64,000 bases of DNA from Molanna angustata (Eukaryota; Arthropoda; Insecta; Trichoptera; Molannidae). Location of the stretch: assembly GCA_963576475.1 (NCBI GenBank), contig OY754972.1, positions 34,200,556 through 34,264,555 on the forward strand, given 5' to 3'. The notes beneath the pieces are model-generated. The model made no database searches and had not been told where the DNA came from. It saw nothing but the letters and a program-made list of their open reading frames with translations. Positions 45,285 through 56,034 of this stretch are shown here, one piece after another. Position 1 is the stretch's first letter, and each line of letters starts with the position of its first letter. The position numbers and the translations under genes are program-made.

Positions 45285-47461
45285 AATTGGGATGGGATGA
45301 TATTATTCCAGAATCCACGAAAGTGCAGTGGAATAAAATAGTTGATCAAATGTCTTTATTAGAGGAATTTAAATTGAGTAGGTTTTTTGGAACAAGCGTT
45401 GATAGTCAGTGTTATTTAGTTGGCTTTTCTGACGCCTCTAATGACGGATATAGCGCTGTTTGTTATTTGGTTACTGAGGATAGTAAACAAATATCTCTGG
45501 TGACTGCCAAGTGTAAGGTTGCTCCAATTAAGATGCAAACGATACCACGCTTGGAGCTCTGTGGTGCATTATTATTATCAAAATTAATTAAATATACTTT
45601 ATCTGTATTTCAAGATGCAACTATTATAAAGGATGTATATATGTACACAGATTCTAGTATTGTTTTGTCGTGGCTTAAAACACCATCATATCTATTAAAA
45701 TTATTTGTTGCAAATCGAATAGAACGTATTTGGGAAAACGTGCCTCATGGAAAATGGTTTCATGTGAGATCTCAATGTAATCCAGCAGATTGTGCATCTA
45801 GAGGATTATATCCAGAAGAATTAGTTGGTCACACGTTGTGGATAAACGGTCCAGAGTGGCTGTTAGAACCTGTTGACAGATGGCCACGGTGTGATGATTA
45901 TATTGTACCTGCACAATTGCCAGAATATAAAGGGTTAGTTAATCAATCTAATGCTTTAATTTTAGAAGATAAAGATAGATTAGGATTGTATAACATAACT
46001 AATAAATATACAAAGTTAACACGTGTAGTAGCTTGGATTTTAAGGTTTAAAAATAATTGTCTGTTGAATGTTAATAATCGCACTAAAGGAGATTTGTGTA
46101 ATAGGGAAATGGAAATTAGTTTACAAGCAATTATAAAATATGATCAGAGTTTACATTTTATGAAGGATATTAATATGTTAAAATACAAAAATCAATGCGA
46201 TAATCCTCAACTGCAGAAGTTGAATTGTTTTATAGATAAACAGGGACTTGTCAGAGTGGGCGGAAGAATTAGATATTCTGCACTACCCGATAAAATGAAA
46301 TTTCCAATATTGTTGCATAAGCATAGTGAGTTTGGAAAATTATTGATAAATTATTTTCATATATCATATTTGCACGTGGGTCCCAGATCACTGCAACATT
46401 TAATACAACGGAAATATTGGATTGTTTCAGCGAGAAATAGAATTAAGTCTGTTTTGTCAAAGTGTCTTGTGTGTAAGCGATTTAGTGCTTCACCAGTGCA
46501 GCCAATAATGGCTGACTTGCCAGCTATTCGGGTTACTCGTCATCGACCATTCATAAACGTATCAATTGACTTAGGCGGGCCGTTTATTTTGAAGGAAAAT
46601 AAACGTCGCAATTCGAAAACGTATAAGGCATACTTTTTTGTTTTCGTATGTATGACTACAAAGGCCATACACATTGAAATTGTCAATGAATTATCTACTA
46701 GTGCATTTATTGCTTGCTTAGAGAGATTTGTATCTCGACGTGGTTTATGTACTACAGTATATAGCGATTGCGGAACAAATTTGGTTGGCACACGTAAATA
46801 TTTGACTGGAGTTTTTAAATTTTATAATGACTGTATCCAGGATACAGATTTTCGAAATTTCTGTCTCGAAAAATGCATCGATTGGCATTTGAATCCTCCT
46901 AAAGGTCCACATTTTGGTGGCCTACATGAGATCAACGTAAGATCTATAAAGTATCACTTAAAGCGAGTTGTTGGCAACCAAGTGATGACTTATGAGGAAT
47001 TTAATACAGTATTAATTAAGATCGAGGCGGTAGTGAATTCCAGACCACTTGTTCCAATGTGTAATGATATTGACAGCGTAGATGCCTTAACGCCAGCTCA
47101 CTTTATTATAAGTGAGGTATTGGTTGGTATTCCAGAGTATGACGTCACAGATATTAAATTGAATAGGTTAGATAGATGGCAGATGATCACAAGAATGTAT
47201 CAGGATTTTTGGAAACGTTGGAGTGTGGAATACCTCACTTCACTTCAACAGCGTAAAAAGTGGTTCACTTCAGTGCCTAATATACAGGTGGGAGATTTAG
47301 TGTTAGTGAAACAAGAAAGGCTACATCCTTTACAATGGAAATTGGGAAGAATTGTGGCTACCATGCCAGGAAAGGATAATATTGTACGGGTGGTAAAAGT
47401 TAAGACAAAAGAGGGAATATTTGTTCGACCTGTTGTGAAAATATATCCCTTAGATGTTTAA
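45227..47461 (+). CDS. BEL/Pao RNase H-integrase part of pol (displaced frame)
   Basis: Open from 45227 in the -1 frame relative to the first ORF. The first in-frame codon is GTG and there is no upstream ATG, so it is a continuation, not a separate gene. The start given is the limit of the open frame (numbering from there). RNase H: acidic residues in SDAS (D69), PRLELCG (E110), YTDSS (D142) and NPADCAS (D188). Integrase: HHCC zinc domain at about 364-417 (ending CLVCKRF), then the catalytic triad D448 (SIDLGGPF), D514 (YSDCGTN) and E568 (HFGGLHE). The last ~45 residues are DUF5641-like (WKLGRIV ... VRPVVKIYPL). The residue before the catalytic Glu is His where Trp is usual, which may weaken activity. 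A single missing base would explain the break. A programmed shift is less likely because I see no classical slippery heptamer. Confidence 0.92.
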   Translation: MDHSVYIFIEKFIQNLWKMKLGWDDIIPESTKVQWNKIVDQMSLLEEFKLSRFFGTSVDSQCYLVGFSDASNDGYSAVCYLVTEDSKQISLVTAKCKVAPIKMQTIPRLELCGALLLSKLIKYTLSVFQDATIIKDVYMYTDSSIVLSWLKTPSYLLKLFVANRIERIWENVPHGKWFHVRSQCNPADCASRGLYPEELVGHTLWINGPEWLLEPVDRWPRCDDYIVPAQLPEYKGLVNQSNALILEDKDRLGLYNITNKYTKLTRVVAWILRFKNNCLLNVNNRTKGDLCNREMEISLQAIIKYDQSLHFMKDINMLKYKNQCDNPQLQKLNCFIDKQGLVRVGGRIRYSALPDKMKFPILLHKHSEFGKLLINYFHISYLHVGPRSLQHLIQRKYWIVSARNRIKSVLSKCLVCKRFSASPVQPIMADLPAIRVTRHRPFINVSIDLGGPFILKENKRRNSKTYKAYFFVFVCMTTKAIHIEIVNELSTSAFIACLERFVSRRGLCTTVYSDCGTNLVGTRKYLTGVFKFYNDCIQDTDFRNFCLEKCIDWHLNPPKGPHFGGLHEINVRSIKYHLKRVVGNQVMTYEEFNTVLIKIEAVVNSRPLVPMCNDIDSVDALTPAHFIISEVLVGIPEYDVTDIKLNRLDRWQMITRMYQDFWKRWSVEYLTSLQQRKKWFTSVPNIQVGDLVLVKQERLHPLQWKLGRIVATMPGKDNIVRVVKVKTKEGIFVRPVVKIYPLDV

Positions 47462-47786
47462 TAGAAATAGTTAAGAATAATGTTAGTCTTATAGTTTTAG
47501 TTGGTTATTATAACAATTAAGTTAAATGTGTTTTCGTTATGACAGAAAGGTCTGTCTATTGTTTTCATTGATATAGTCTGTGAACTATCTTTTTGAATTT
47601 TTTTTTAATGTGAATTTGTTGTGGATAGTATGTTATTGAATTTTTTTGTGTGTTTGTAATTTCATGAATTGGACAATGTGGAGTTTTATTTTGTGATGGC
47701 TGCATTAGTGATATGAGTTTGTTAAAGGTTAATTTTGTTTGTGGCCACCGTGATATGTACAATTCGTCAAATTTTGTTTAAAATTT

Positions 47787-47799
47787 GAGTGGGCGGTTA
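47787..47799 (+). other. Polypurine tract before 3' LTR
   Basis: GAGTGGGCGG plus TTA directly precede the 3' LTR. This is a purine-rich stretch in the position of the plus-strand primer. It is less pure than typical, so the exact primer is uncertain. The 325 nt between the integrase stop and this site hold no ORF. Confidence 0.6.
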
Positions 47800-48052
47800 T
47801 GTAGAAGCATATTTCCTTTAAATCCCTTCCATGCCATTGTCCCCTCACCGATGTATGAGAATTGTCACTTGTCAAAATAAATTTGGGTGACAATAAGTGT
47901 CAAGTGAAATTAACCAGTACAAGTTTGAAGACCACTGCGTGTGGATGTGTGCACAAAAAAATAATCAGTGAACCAAAGAAGCATCGGTGAGGTAGTTTAA
48001 AAATACAGTCCACTACCTACCATCTAATACCCATCACCTGATGTTTTCTACA
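47800..48052 (+). repeat. 3' LTR of BEL/Pao element
   Basis: 253 bp, same ends as the 5' LTR, one visible substitution. Followed by the target duplication CGTTG. Confidence 0.95.
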
Positions 48053-48057
48053 CGTTG

Positions 48058-48364
48058 ATTGCCAGAATATTGTTTAACTGTCCCATCTTTCCATCTAAAT
48101 GATAAGAAAGGGATATGTTTAACTAGCTTAAGAGTTTTTATTTGTTTTAAAAAAGTTTTTCTGACATTGTCTATAGACATGGTGACTTATATTTAGAATT
48201 CGTAAAACTATGAATCTGCTCATATGGGGGGTTTAACTCTTTACGCCAAATTGAAAATTCAGTTTCAATAAACCCATTAAAACTAAGTATTTGATTTGAT
48301 TCGATGTATTCATTTAAATACTTTCATGTACATACACATTATCCATATATCTAAGTATTATGTA
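48058..48364. other. No gene seen
   Basis: Host-side flank of the BEL/Pao insertion, no recognised feature. Confidence 0.4.
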
Positions 48365-48775
48365 GGTTATGCGAACCACCGAGTGGTATTTCGTTTGATT
48401 TTTGTGCCAGCGTCCTTGGGTTTGATTTCCAAGAGGGGAAACGTCAACGAAAATCACAAGGTGGTAAGAAATGAGCATTATCGTTGTATTATGAATGCAA
48501 CTTTGAAATCGATTAAAATCTTACTTAATTAAAGATTAAAAGCTTTCAAGAAAATCAATCCACAATAAATAATGTCTATCGGTATAGAATCAAAGTTATA
48601 ATTTTAAGTATTAAGTTATTTTTTGTTGTATTGTTGTCACATACATCTATGATTATTTAATGTACATCAATAGCGGACAAAATTAATTGGTGTCTTATTT
48701 TTATTCCATTGTGTAGTTTCTTTGTTTATCGTATAAGATTGTATTTTTCCCATAAATAAATAAATAAAGTTTAAT
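48365..48775 (+). mobile_element. Possible tRNA-derived SINE
   Basis: A head with GCGAACCACCGAGTGG and a B-box-like GGGTTTGATTTCC (about 48418-48430), a non-coding body, and a terminal (TAAA)n run at 48755-48770. It resembles 26591-26700 in the B-box neighbourhood. SINE family unknown. Confidence 0.5.
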
Positions 48776-49000
48776 ATCAAATCAAAGCTTAGTAGGATTA
48801 TTTGGACAGGAGGAGAATTTTTTTTCATTTTTTACATATATATGTATATACCTAACTATAGGGTGCAAATTCTGGTACCTAGTGTAAAAAACAATCATTC
48901 GTTAATAATAAACTCATAATTTTTACAGGGTATCAAACAAAGAAAATGTTCATTGTCATATATTACATAATCAGTAAATATGAATTTTCACGTCCATTTG

Positions 49001-49129
49001 ACTAGAACAGCAATGGCTCAACATCAATTTGCTTTTATAGCACCGACAGCATTCAATCGGCTTCCGTTGGAACTTAAGGTAATAAAAATAAACATCAATT
49101 TAAAAAGGATATTACAGAACATCTTTTAA
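49001..49129 (+). mobile_element. LINE ORF2 C-terminal fragment
   Basis: The frame TRTAMAQHQFAFIAPTAF, then NRLPLELKVIKIN and LKRILQNIF to a stop at 49127-49129. The 'FNxLPxxLK...LK..L' ending is the C-terminal tip of CR1/Jockey-type ORF2. Confidence 0.65.
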
Positions 49130-49558
49130 AGAAAATCATAAATATAAACTTATTACTGGCATGAGTTTCTGTAACTTGGCGTGTGATAGAGGGCATACTG
49201 AGATTAAAGCAAGTGAAATAATGGAAATTTTTCTGTTTGATTTTGGAAGTTAAATATTTATATCTATGTATTCATATTATATTTATATCATATATTATGT
49301 TATTCTTATATTATGTCTATATTATATTACATTTACGTTATATCAACGTTACATTTACGATTTTATGCCACATTTTATAAAAATTATTCAATATATGAAA
49401 TAGCCATCATGACACAGGCCTTGCCTAGTTTGATGATGAATAAAACGATACCAACACTAACTATACTCATCACTATATTATGTATTTTTTGTAAAACAAA
49501 ATAAAAGTGAACAAAATAAGTACATAAATAAAATAACAATAAATAAAATTGAAGTTTG
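49130..49558. other. No gene seen
   Basis: It may include the 3' UTR of the preceding LINE. The small frames at 49313-49566 are AT-rich and unrecognised. Confidence 0.4.
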
Positions 49559-49860
49559 ATGCGCATCTCATGGGTCGATAGAGTCTCTAATGAAAGAGTT
49601 CCAAATATGATGGAGAAAGAAACAGAGAGATGTTGACCACTGTCAAGAGATGCACGGCCTCATATTTTGGCCACATATTCTGCGGTGATACATAGATATG
49701 CCCTTCTACAACTTATTGCGGAGGGAAAGATAGAAGGAAGACGGAGTATGGGACATATGGGACATTGAGATTCCGGATGCGGCATCACTAATTATCTAGG
49801 TTGGCAAAAGATCGGGATGAGTTCGTTAGGAGCGGCACAAGAAAAAGAAGAAGAATAAGT
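49559..49860 (+). mobile_element. LINE ORF2 C-terminal fragment
   Basis: Frames in order: MRISWVDRVSNERVPNMM and EKETE, then LTTVKRCTASYFGHIF, then RYALLQLIAEGKIEGRRS. The 'SWxDRVxNxxVLxxM...YxGHIxRG..Y.LLQLIxxGKIxGRR' order is the ORF2 tail of a widespread arthropod LINE. At least two frameshifts. Confidence 0.75.
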
Positions 49861-50203
49861 TACATATACATAATTATTAAATATAAATTTCAATTAATTA
49901 CTGTAATCGATTGATTTGTTTTTATAAGCACAAAATAATATGCCGTAGTATTACTGTAGAAAGTTACATATTATATACAGTTGAGTAAATTTGTATATGT
50001 ATGTACATATTATACGATGTTTCATAAACATATTAAATATATCGTTGTCAGTTTATTAGAGAAAGACATGGGTTCTTGTTACGTAATAAAGAGTTTGGAC
50101 TCTGGGTACAAATGGGGCAAACATTTGACAAAAACGAATGAGCCTCTACGATAAACCACTTCTTGTTATTGTTATGATTTCATGGTTTTTCACGAGAGAA
50201 AGG

Positions 50204-50235
<32 letters not shown>

Positions 50236-50688
50236 CCTGGTGCTCCAACCCGTGGATGGAATGAGGATGGATGTCTTCATATTCTCATAAAAGGTCATGA
50301 CAATGAATAATGTGGCCGAATTCCCCTTAAACTGCCGCATTCGCTAAAATATAGCACACATTTTCACAGAGAGATTTCAAGCCGCTACGGTTCAAAGAGA
50401 ACTCAACAGCTTTAAAGTGTTGCTTGTTATTTGTCGATCAATCAAATCCAATTTTATATCAATCAGCGGCCTTACTTACGAATATTAAATTCTTTATCCA
50501 ATCCACATTGAATTTCATTTAAAATTAACAGGCCCGTAACCTACGTACATTCTAATTACTTTTACGATTAAAACATACCTACGTACAGCTTCATTCTCCA
50601 TTACCAAGGTAGGTTCTTAGAAAATTGGTATCAGCAGGGCATTTCAAGTCCTGATACATGGCAACCTATATCGTGGTGGTTTTCATTC
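49861..50688. other. No gene; (GA)n microsatellite
   Basis: A GA-rich run lies at about 50193-50236. Otherwise unassigned. Confidence 0.45.
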
Positions 50689-50713
50689 CGCCGTTTGACC
50701 AGACTTGCCCCCC
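50689..50713. mobile_element. Terminal fragment of the GGGGGCAAGTC MITE
   Basis: CCGCCGTTTGACCAGACTTG then CCCCCC matches the right terminus of the MITE at 1220-1402. Confidence 0.55.
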
Positions 50714-51194
50714 TGATTTGAATATCAAGACTATGTTAGGTCTAAGGATTAATTACATAGAACTTATAAATAAGTTCTTTCAAATTCCTGATTGATATCT
50801 CTTCTGCGTTGTTTAATTCCATTATATCTATTATTTTAACAAATACCATCATTAGCTACAAAGTTTTACTCCCGTAATATGACCTTACCTTTCTCTTATA
50901 TTTTTCTCAAATAACTCTTGTAATACGACCCTTACTTGACTTCGTTCTTCGACAACCACACCTTTCTATTTCATTGATTGAGTTGTGCATAGTTTCAATT
51001 ACTTATATAGATAAATATTATGTATACCTAGTGCATTAACTTATCCATAAACAATGGTTATTTCTCTAGGTTTTCAATAGACAAAAATTACAATATTTCA
51101 TTGTTTTCTAAGAATGTTTTTTCTTTGTTCAAAGAATGTAGGTATACCTACAGTTAATTTGTCCATATCGACAACATGTAAAGATTGACTAGTT
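50714..51194. other. No gene seen
   Basis: Unassigned AT-rich sequence. Confidence 0.4.
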
Positions 51195-51440
51195 TTAATA
51201 AAACTAGTGAGTTGTGGCCAACGCTATACTCTTCGCAACCAAGTCACTCTAAAATGTATTCAAATGTTGTATACAAAATATTTTAGCATTATCATGAAAT
51301 GAGGTTGTTAAAATCTTTTTCTTTTAATTAATTAATTATGAATACTAAATAATTCTTCAATCCTATTTTATGAAAGTGATGTGCCTTTTTAGCAATTTGA
51401 AAATAAAAATATCAAATTTTAAGTTTCCTGAGCTTCCTTA
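51195..51440 (+). repeat. Dispersed repeat, copy 3 (partial)
   Basis: GAGTTGTGGCCAACGCTATAC through ATGAAAGTGATGTGCC and TTTTAAGTTTCCTGAGCTT match 2762-2998 in the same order with moderate divergence. Confidence 0.65.
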
Positions 51441-52090
51441 TTTTTATTTTCCTCTTGTTTCAGTAAATTGATAATTTTAACATGGACAAATATTTGATTA
51501 GGTACCTATATAATTGACGCACTCATTTACCAACTTCCAAAAACAGAGGAGACTATCAATTTGATTTGATTGTTTTATGTAGGTTCAGTTTTCAACGATT
51601 TTTACCCCGTTTAACGATTTTGATAAAAAAATCATTAGAAAGGGGGTATGTTTTGATTAATCCAACCGTATTTTGGTCAAGATCTGGCGATGGGATCAAT
51701 GAAAAAATCATAAAAATACTGAAATTTGCAAAATTAACTATGACTATTTACCAGGTCGTCCGATTTCGATGATTCCTTCTTCATTACATAGATAATACTT
51801 CTGGGTAAATTACATCTGAACTACATCAAGATATTTTATGGTGGTAATCATGAGAAATCATGAAAATCATCAATTTGCGAAGGATTTGCATAAGCGAACT
51901 AACTGTATGAAAGATAATAAAACTATATACATACACACCATCGCACCATGTCCCTCATGAGGTAGGTAGAGAGAAATACATTCATTTGACATACATTCAT
52001 TTTGATGACGTTTTTTTACTCGAAAGATTATATGTGGGCAATATTTTTGTATCTTTATATTTAATGTTATCACGAAAACCTGTTTTACAA
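51441..52090. other. No gene seen
   Basis: 51935-51990 (CACCATCGCACCATGTCCCT, GAGAAATACATTC) resembles 30340-30400. Otherwise unassigned. Confidence 0.4.
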
Positions 52091-52335
52091 TTGAGATGGT
52101 ATGGTCACATATTTAGAAGACCCGAGGGTCACATTGTGAACCAGGCTATGGCCCCGACCAACGAATAGGGGAAGTCCAAAAAATACATGGATGGCGAAAA
52201 GGAGTTCACAATTGATGAAACAAGGATTAACATCGGAGGCGGCCCAGAACCGATGAGTGTACAGCCTGATGACGAGGAGAGCTGACCCCAACAGTCTTCA
52301 TCGACGATAATTTGGGAAGAGGCCAGGAAGAAGAA
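52091..52335 (+). mobile_element. LINE ORF2 C-terminal fragment
   Basis: It reads LRWYGHIFRRPEGHIVNQAM and APTNE, stop, GKSKKYMDGEKE, then in another frame TRRADPNSLHRR, stop, FGKRPGRRR. RWYGH-RRPE and RRADP are ordered motifs of an RTE/CR1-like LINE tail. The 3' end is GAAGAAGAAG. Confidence 0.75.
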
Positions 52336-52808
52336 GACAAATACCTGTATTACTTATGATATAAACGTTATCAACGAATTTTCATTCAGATAAAATTAAG
52401 CAAACCGTCTAGTCAATATAATAGCACCTTTGTACCTATATTGGGCATGCTAAATCGTTATTTGAATGAACAACCTCTAAAACGTTCCTGCGAAAAGGTT
52501 ACTCCGGAAAAGGTTTGCAAATAATATTACCGTGTTGAGAGAAATCGACTGTGGATTTTCGATTTACAAACAAAGACTAAAGACAAACAATATTATGAAT
52601 TGAATTGATAATAATGTGTGTATACCAACATTAAACATTGTGTACTTAGAATATATAATTTAAGTACTTATACAACATAGAGTAGCAACATTAAATCATG
52701 AAGCAATTAACTCCCCCATTGATATGATATTTTTGTGTAGTTCAGGTGTGTTCACTTCATACAATTCTTCGCCACTTTTAAAATATTTTCCTATGTACTT
52801 ATTAATAA
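52336..52808. other. No gene seen
   Basis: Unassigned. Left flank of the Helitron tandem. Confidence 0.4.
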
Positions 52809-55800
52809 CTAGCTTTTATGTCCCGCCGTTGGCCAAGAATGTAAAATTGTGATAGAAAAAGCAATCGTTTTTATAATATTGTCACCCAATTATTTTGCAA
52901 TATCAGACTATGAAAAGTGGTTTGAAATTTGATTGAGTTTAAGTACCTATTGTAAAATGTTCAAGTGATGGCCACAACCCATTATTTTTTATATATTGCT
53001 ATAAAGTGTGAATGAAGTATAATATACAATTTCTGCTCGCATGGACTATGCGTAATGGTTTTAAATATGACTGTTTATCAACGTTGTAAAGAGATTGGTT
53101 TGGCCAGAACCCCCATTTTTAAATATTATCATCGAAAACAAATTGTAATGTGTACATATTGAAAATTTAGTAATTTTGGATGTTGGGATGTGGTTAAAAT
53201 TTGATTAAACAAACGTAGGTACTGAAAAGATCTAGTATTGGTCACATCCCATTAGTTTTTATATTTTTTCATCAAGTGTGCATTATATTTTTGCACAATT
53301 AGACTGAAAGTCTACATTAACGAAGAAGAAGAAGACAAACTATAGTAAATAATTTTTAATTTGAATATAAACGTTGTAAAGAGTTCAGTAATGGCCACAA
53401 CCTCCATTCTTTAAATATTAGGTATTGAAAATTATTCAAAATAGGATGATATACCTAAATGGTTTAAATTTGATTAAACAAAAGTATTTAAAAGATTCTA
53501 GTGCAGGTTACATCGTCACATCCCACATCCCATTCATTTTTACATATGTATTTTCAACAAGTGTGCATATCGTTAATAATATTTCTGCACAATAGACTTT
53601 TAGACTTAAAACTAACCCAAAAGACTAAATAAAAAAGAGAAAAATAAGTATAAGACTATAAGAAATAGTTTGTATAAAAAACTATTCCAATGGTCTACAT
53701 AAAATAAGTAAAAATACATATACTTAATAGAAGAATTAGACTATTGGAAATAGATTGTATAAAAGCTCACCCAAAGGTCTACAAAAAAGAAGAAGAAGAA
53801 TAATTAGACTATTGGAAATAGTTTGTATAAATACTGACCAAAAGGTCTACATAAAAGAAAATGAATAAGACTATTGGAAATAGTTTGTATTAAAACTCTC
53901 CCAAAAGTCTACGTACTTAAATGAAGAAGAATAATAAGTAGACTAAAGGAAATAATTTTAATAAAAAAATGACCCAAATGTATACATAAAAGAAGAAGAA
54001 GATGATTTAGACAATAGGAAATAGTTTGTATAAAAACTGCCCTAAAGGTCTACATAAAATTAAGAAGAAAAAGAATTAGACTCCAGGACCCGCCGCTTCA
54101 GACCCTTCAGTACCTCCCGTCCCTTCAGGCCCTTCACTACCTCCCGTCCCTTTAATCCCTCAATTACGTCCCTTCCCATCAGGCCATTCAGTACCTTCCG
54201 TCCCTTCAGGCAGTTTTATACCTCCCGTCCCTTCAGGCCCTTTAGTGCCTCCCTTCCCTTCATTACATCCCATCCCATCAGTCGGTTAAGAAAAGTTTAA
54301 ATCCAGAAACCATCCTGGAAGAACCGCGAAGAGATGAAAGAACCTTCTTTTCCCAGGATGCTCTACCTTAATAGGTAAAATGACTAAATACACGAAGAAG
54401 AAGAAAAAAGTTTAAACCCAGATACCTGCGAAGATATGGAAGGAAAATTGGACCTTCTTCTCCCAGGATATTCCACCTTCATAGGTTAAATGACCAAATG
54501 CACGATGAAGAAAAAAGTTTATATCCAGAAACCGTCTTGGAAGACCTGCGAAGAGATGGAAGGACAGTTGGACCTTCTTCTCCCACGATTCTCCAACTTC
54601 ATAGGTAAAATGACCAAAAATACACGATGAAGAAGAAGAAGAAGAAATAAGTTTAAATCCAGATACCTGCAAAGAGATGGAAGGAAAATTGGACATTCTT
54701 CTCCCAGGTTAGTCCACCTTCATAGGTAAAATGACCAAATAGACGATGAAGAAGAAGAAGAAAAAAGTTTAAATCCAGAAACCTACGAAAAGATGGAAGG
54801 AAAATTGGACCTTCATCTCCCAGGATAGTTCATCTTCATAGGTAAGATGACCAAGTACACGTTGAAGAAAAAGAAGAAAAAAGTTTATATGCAGAACCCG
54901 TCCTGGAAGACCTGTGAAGAGATGGAGGTACAGTCGGACCTTCTTTTCCCAGGATACTCCCCCTTCATAGGTAAAACGACCAAATACACGAAGAAGAAGA
55001 AGAATAAGAAAAAAGTTTAAATCCAAAAACCATCCTGGGCATACGCTCGACAATTCACCAAAGTTTCATTATAATCGGACAAACGGTTGATAAATAAATA
55101 AATAAAATAATTTTCCTATAGGAAATCAGTATAGGTATATTATTGTTGATTTGTAAGTAAATAGTATTAGGTAGGTACCTACCTACAACAACCTTCTAAA
55201 TAAATTCGATTCCTAACAAATTTTATTTGAATATCACATTCTTTCTGTAGCCATGGAAACGATTCGAACACGTAAGTAATATCGAATGGTTCGGATACAG
55301 TTTTTGAATATGTAGGTACCTACATTGGTTTATTCGATGCCATAAAAATGAAAATTGTCAGAAAAATCAAATATTATTTACAAATTATGCAATTTTATTA
55401 TGCCTATATCTTTACTAATAAAAAACACATTTTTACAATATATGTCTTAAAACTTGCCGTAATGTCTTGTGTTTCATTTTATTATTTCATAATTACATTT
55501 ATTTCAAAGGTTTATTATTTTCAAGAACATATTCATTCGGTGGGAAAATGAAATATTGTATGAAAAGATATTAAAATGGCGGCGTTTATGTACAAAAGGC
55601 TTACTTTAAAAATAAGTTAAACATTATAATTATACCAAATATTCACCATGTTTTTCACTTAAACGCTAAGTTATACTTCAAAATATATTTTTTTTGTGTA
55701 AATACGTACTTCTAACTTTTAAACTAACAGATATTTGCGTGCAAAATGTATACTTTTTTGACAGATATGACTTGGAAAATTTTGTATGAAAAAAATAATT

Positions 55801-55944
55801 ATTTAAATATTTTTAAAATTCAGCATTTTTATCGCATTATTTTTAGCGTGACACTGCATCAGGTATACAGGTACACGTTCGCACATAAATTAGATTTTTA
55901 GATGCTCTTGGTTTTTCAGAAGGCGTGAGACAAACACACACACA

Positions 55945-56005
<61 letters not shown>

Positions 56006-56034
56006 TAACATTTTGATTGCTTTATTACTTTAGA
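52809..56034 (-). mobile_element. Helitron-like element, copy 2 (tandem, 3' side)
   Basis: 3226 bp on the reverse strand, from TCTAAAGTAATAAAGC (ending 56034) to GACATAAAAGCTAG (starting 52809), followed by T. It contains the (CA)n block (55932-56000), AT-rich body, ~60-bp repeats (53600-54090), GTGGCC repeats (52950-53560) and an extra ~1-kb block (54080-55075) absent from copy 1. No Rep/helicase ORF. Its 5' TC directly abuts the CTAG end of copy 3. Confidence 0.85.
54080..55075 (-). repeat. Extra internal block of tandem Helitrons (copy 2)
   Basis: On the reverse strand: seven or so ~115-bp units (CATCTTATC-like CTTCTTCTTCATCGTG, CCTATGAAGGTGGA, TCCTGGGAGAAGAAGG, TCTTCGCAGGT), then a degenerate GGGACGGGAGGTA.TGAAGG minisatellite (54090-54290). 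The same pair in the same order lies at 6350-7533. Small Phe/Leu-rich ORFs are repeat artefacts. Confidence 0.75.

Larger units (their letters stand above)
41897..48052 (+). mobile_element. BEL/Pao LTR retrotransposon, nearly intact
   Basis: 6156 bp, flanked by the 5-bp target duplication CGTTG (41892-41896 and 48053-48057). Order: 253-bp LTR, tRNA-Tyr primer site, 5' leader, gag-protease-RT frame, RNase H-integrase frame, 3' polypurine tract, 253-bp LTR. The LTRs differ at a single base that I could see (GGTGAGATAG versus GGTGAGGTAG), so insertion is recent. Domain order and 5-bp duplication fit Belpaoviridae-type elements. There is no env-like third ORF. One frame break separates RT from RNase H. 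Confidence 0.95.

Noticed and set aside
46540..46791. Reverse-strand frames under the BEL/Pao ORFs (also 43174-43407, 44023-44331)
   Set aside because: Shadows of the retrotransposon coding sequence.
54412..55053. Phe/Leu-rich frames with repeated GHFTYE-like segments
   Set aside because: Tandem ~115-bp units inside the Helitron. The peptide repeats follow DNA repeats and show no domain.
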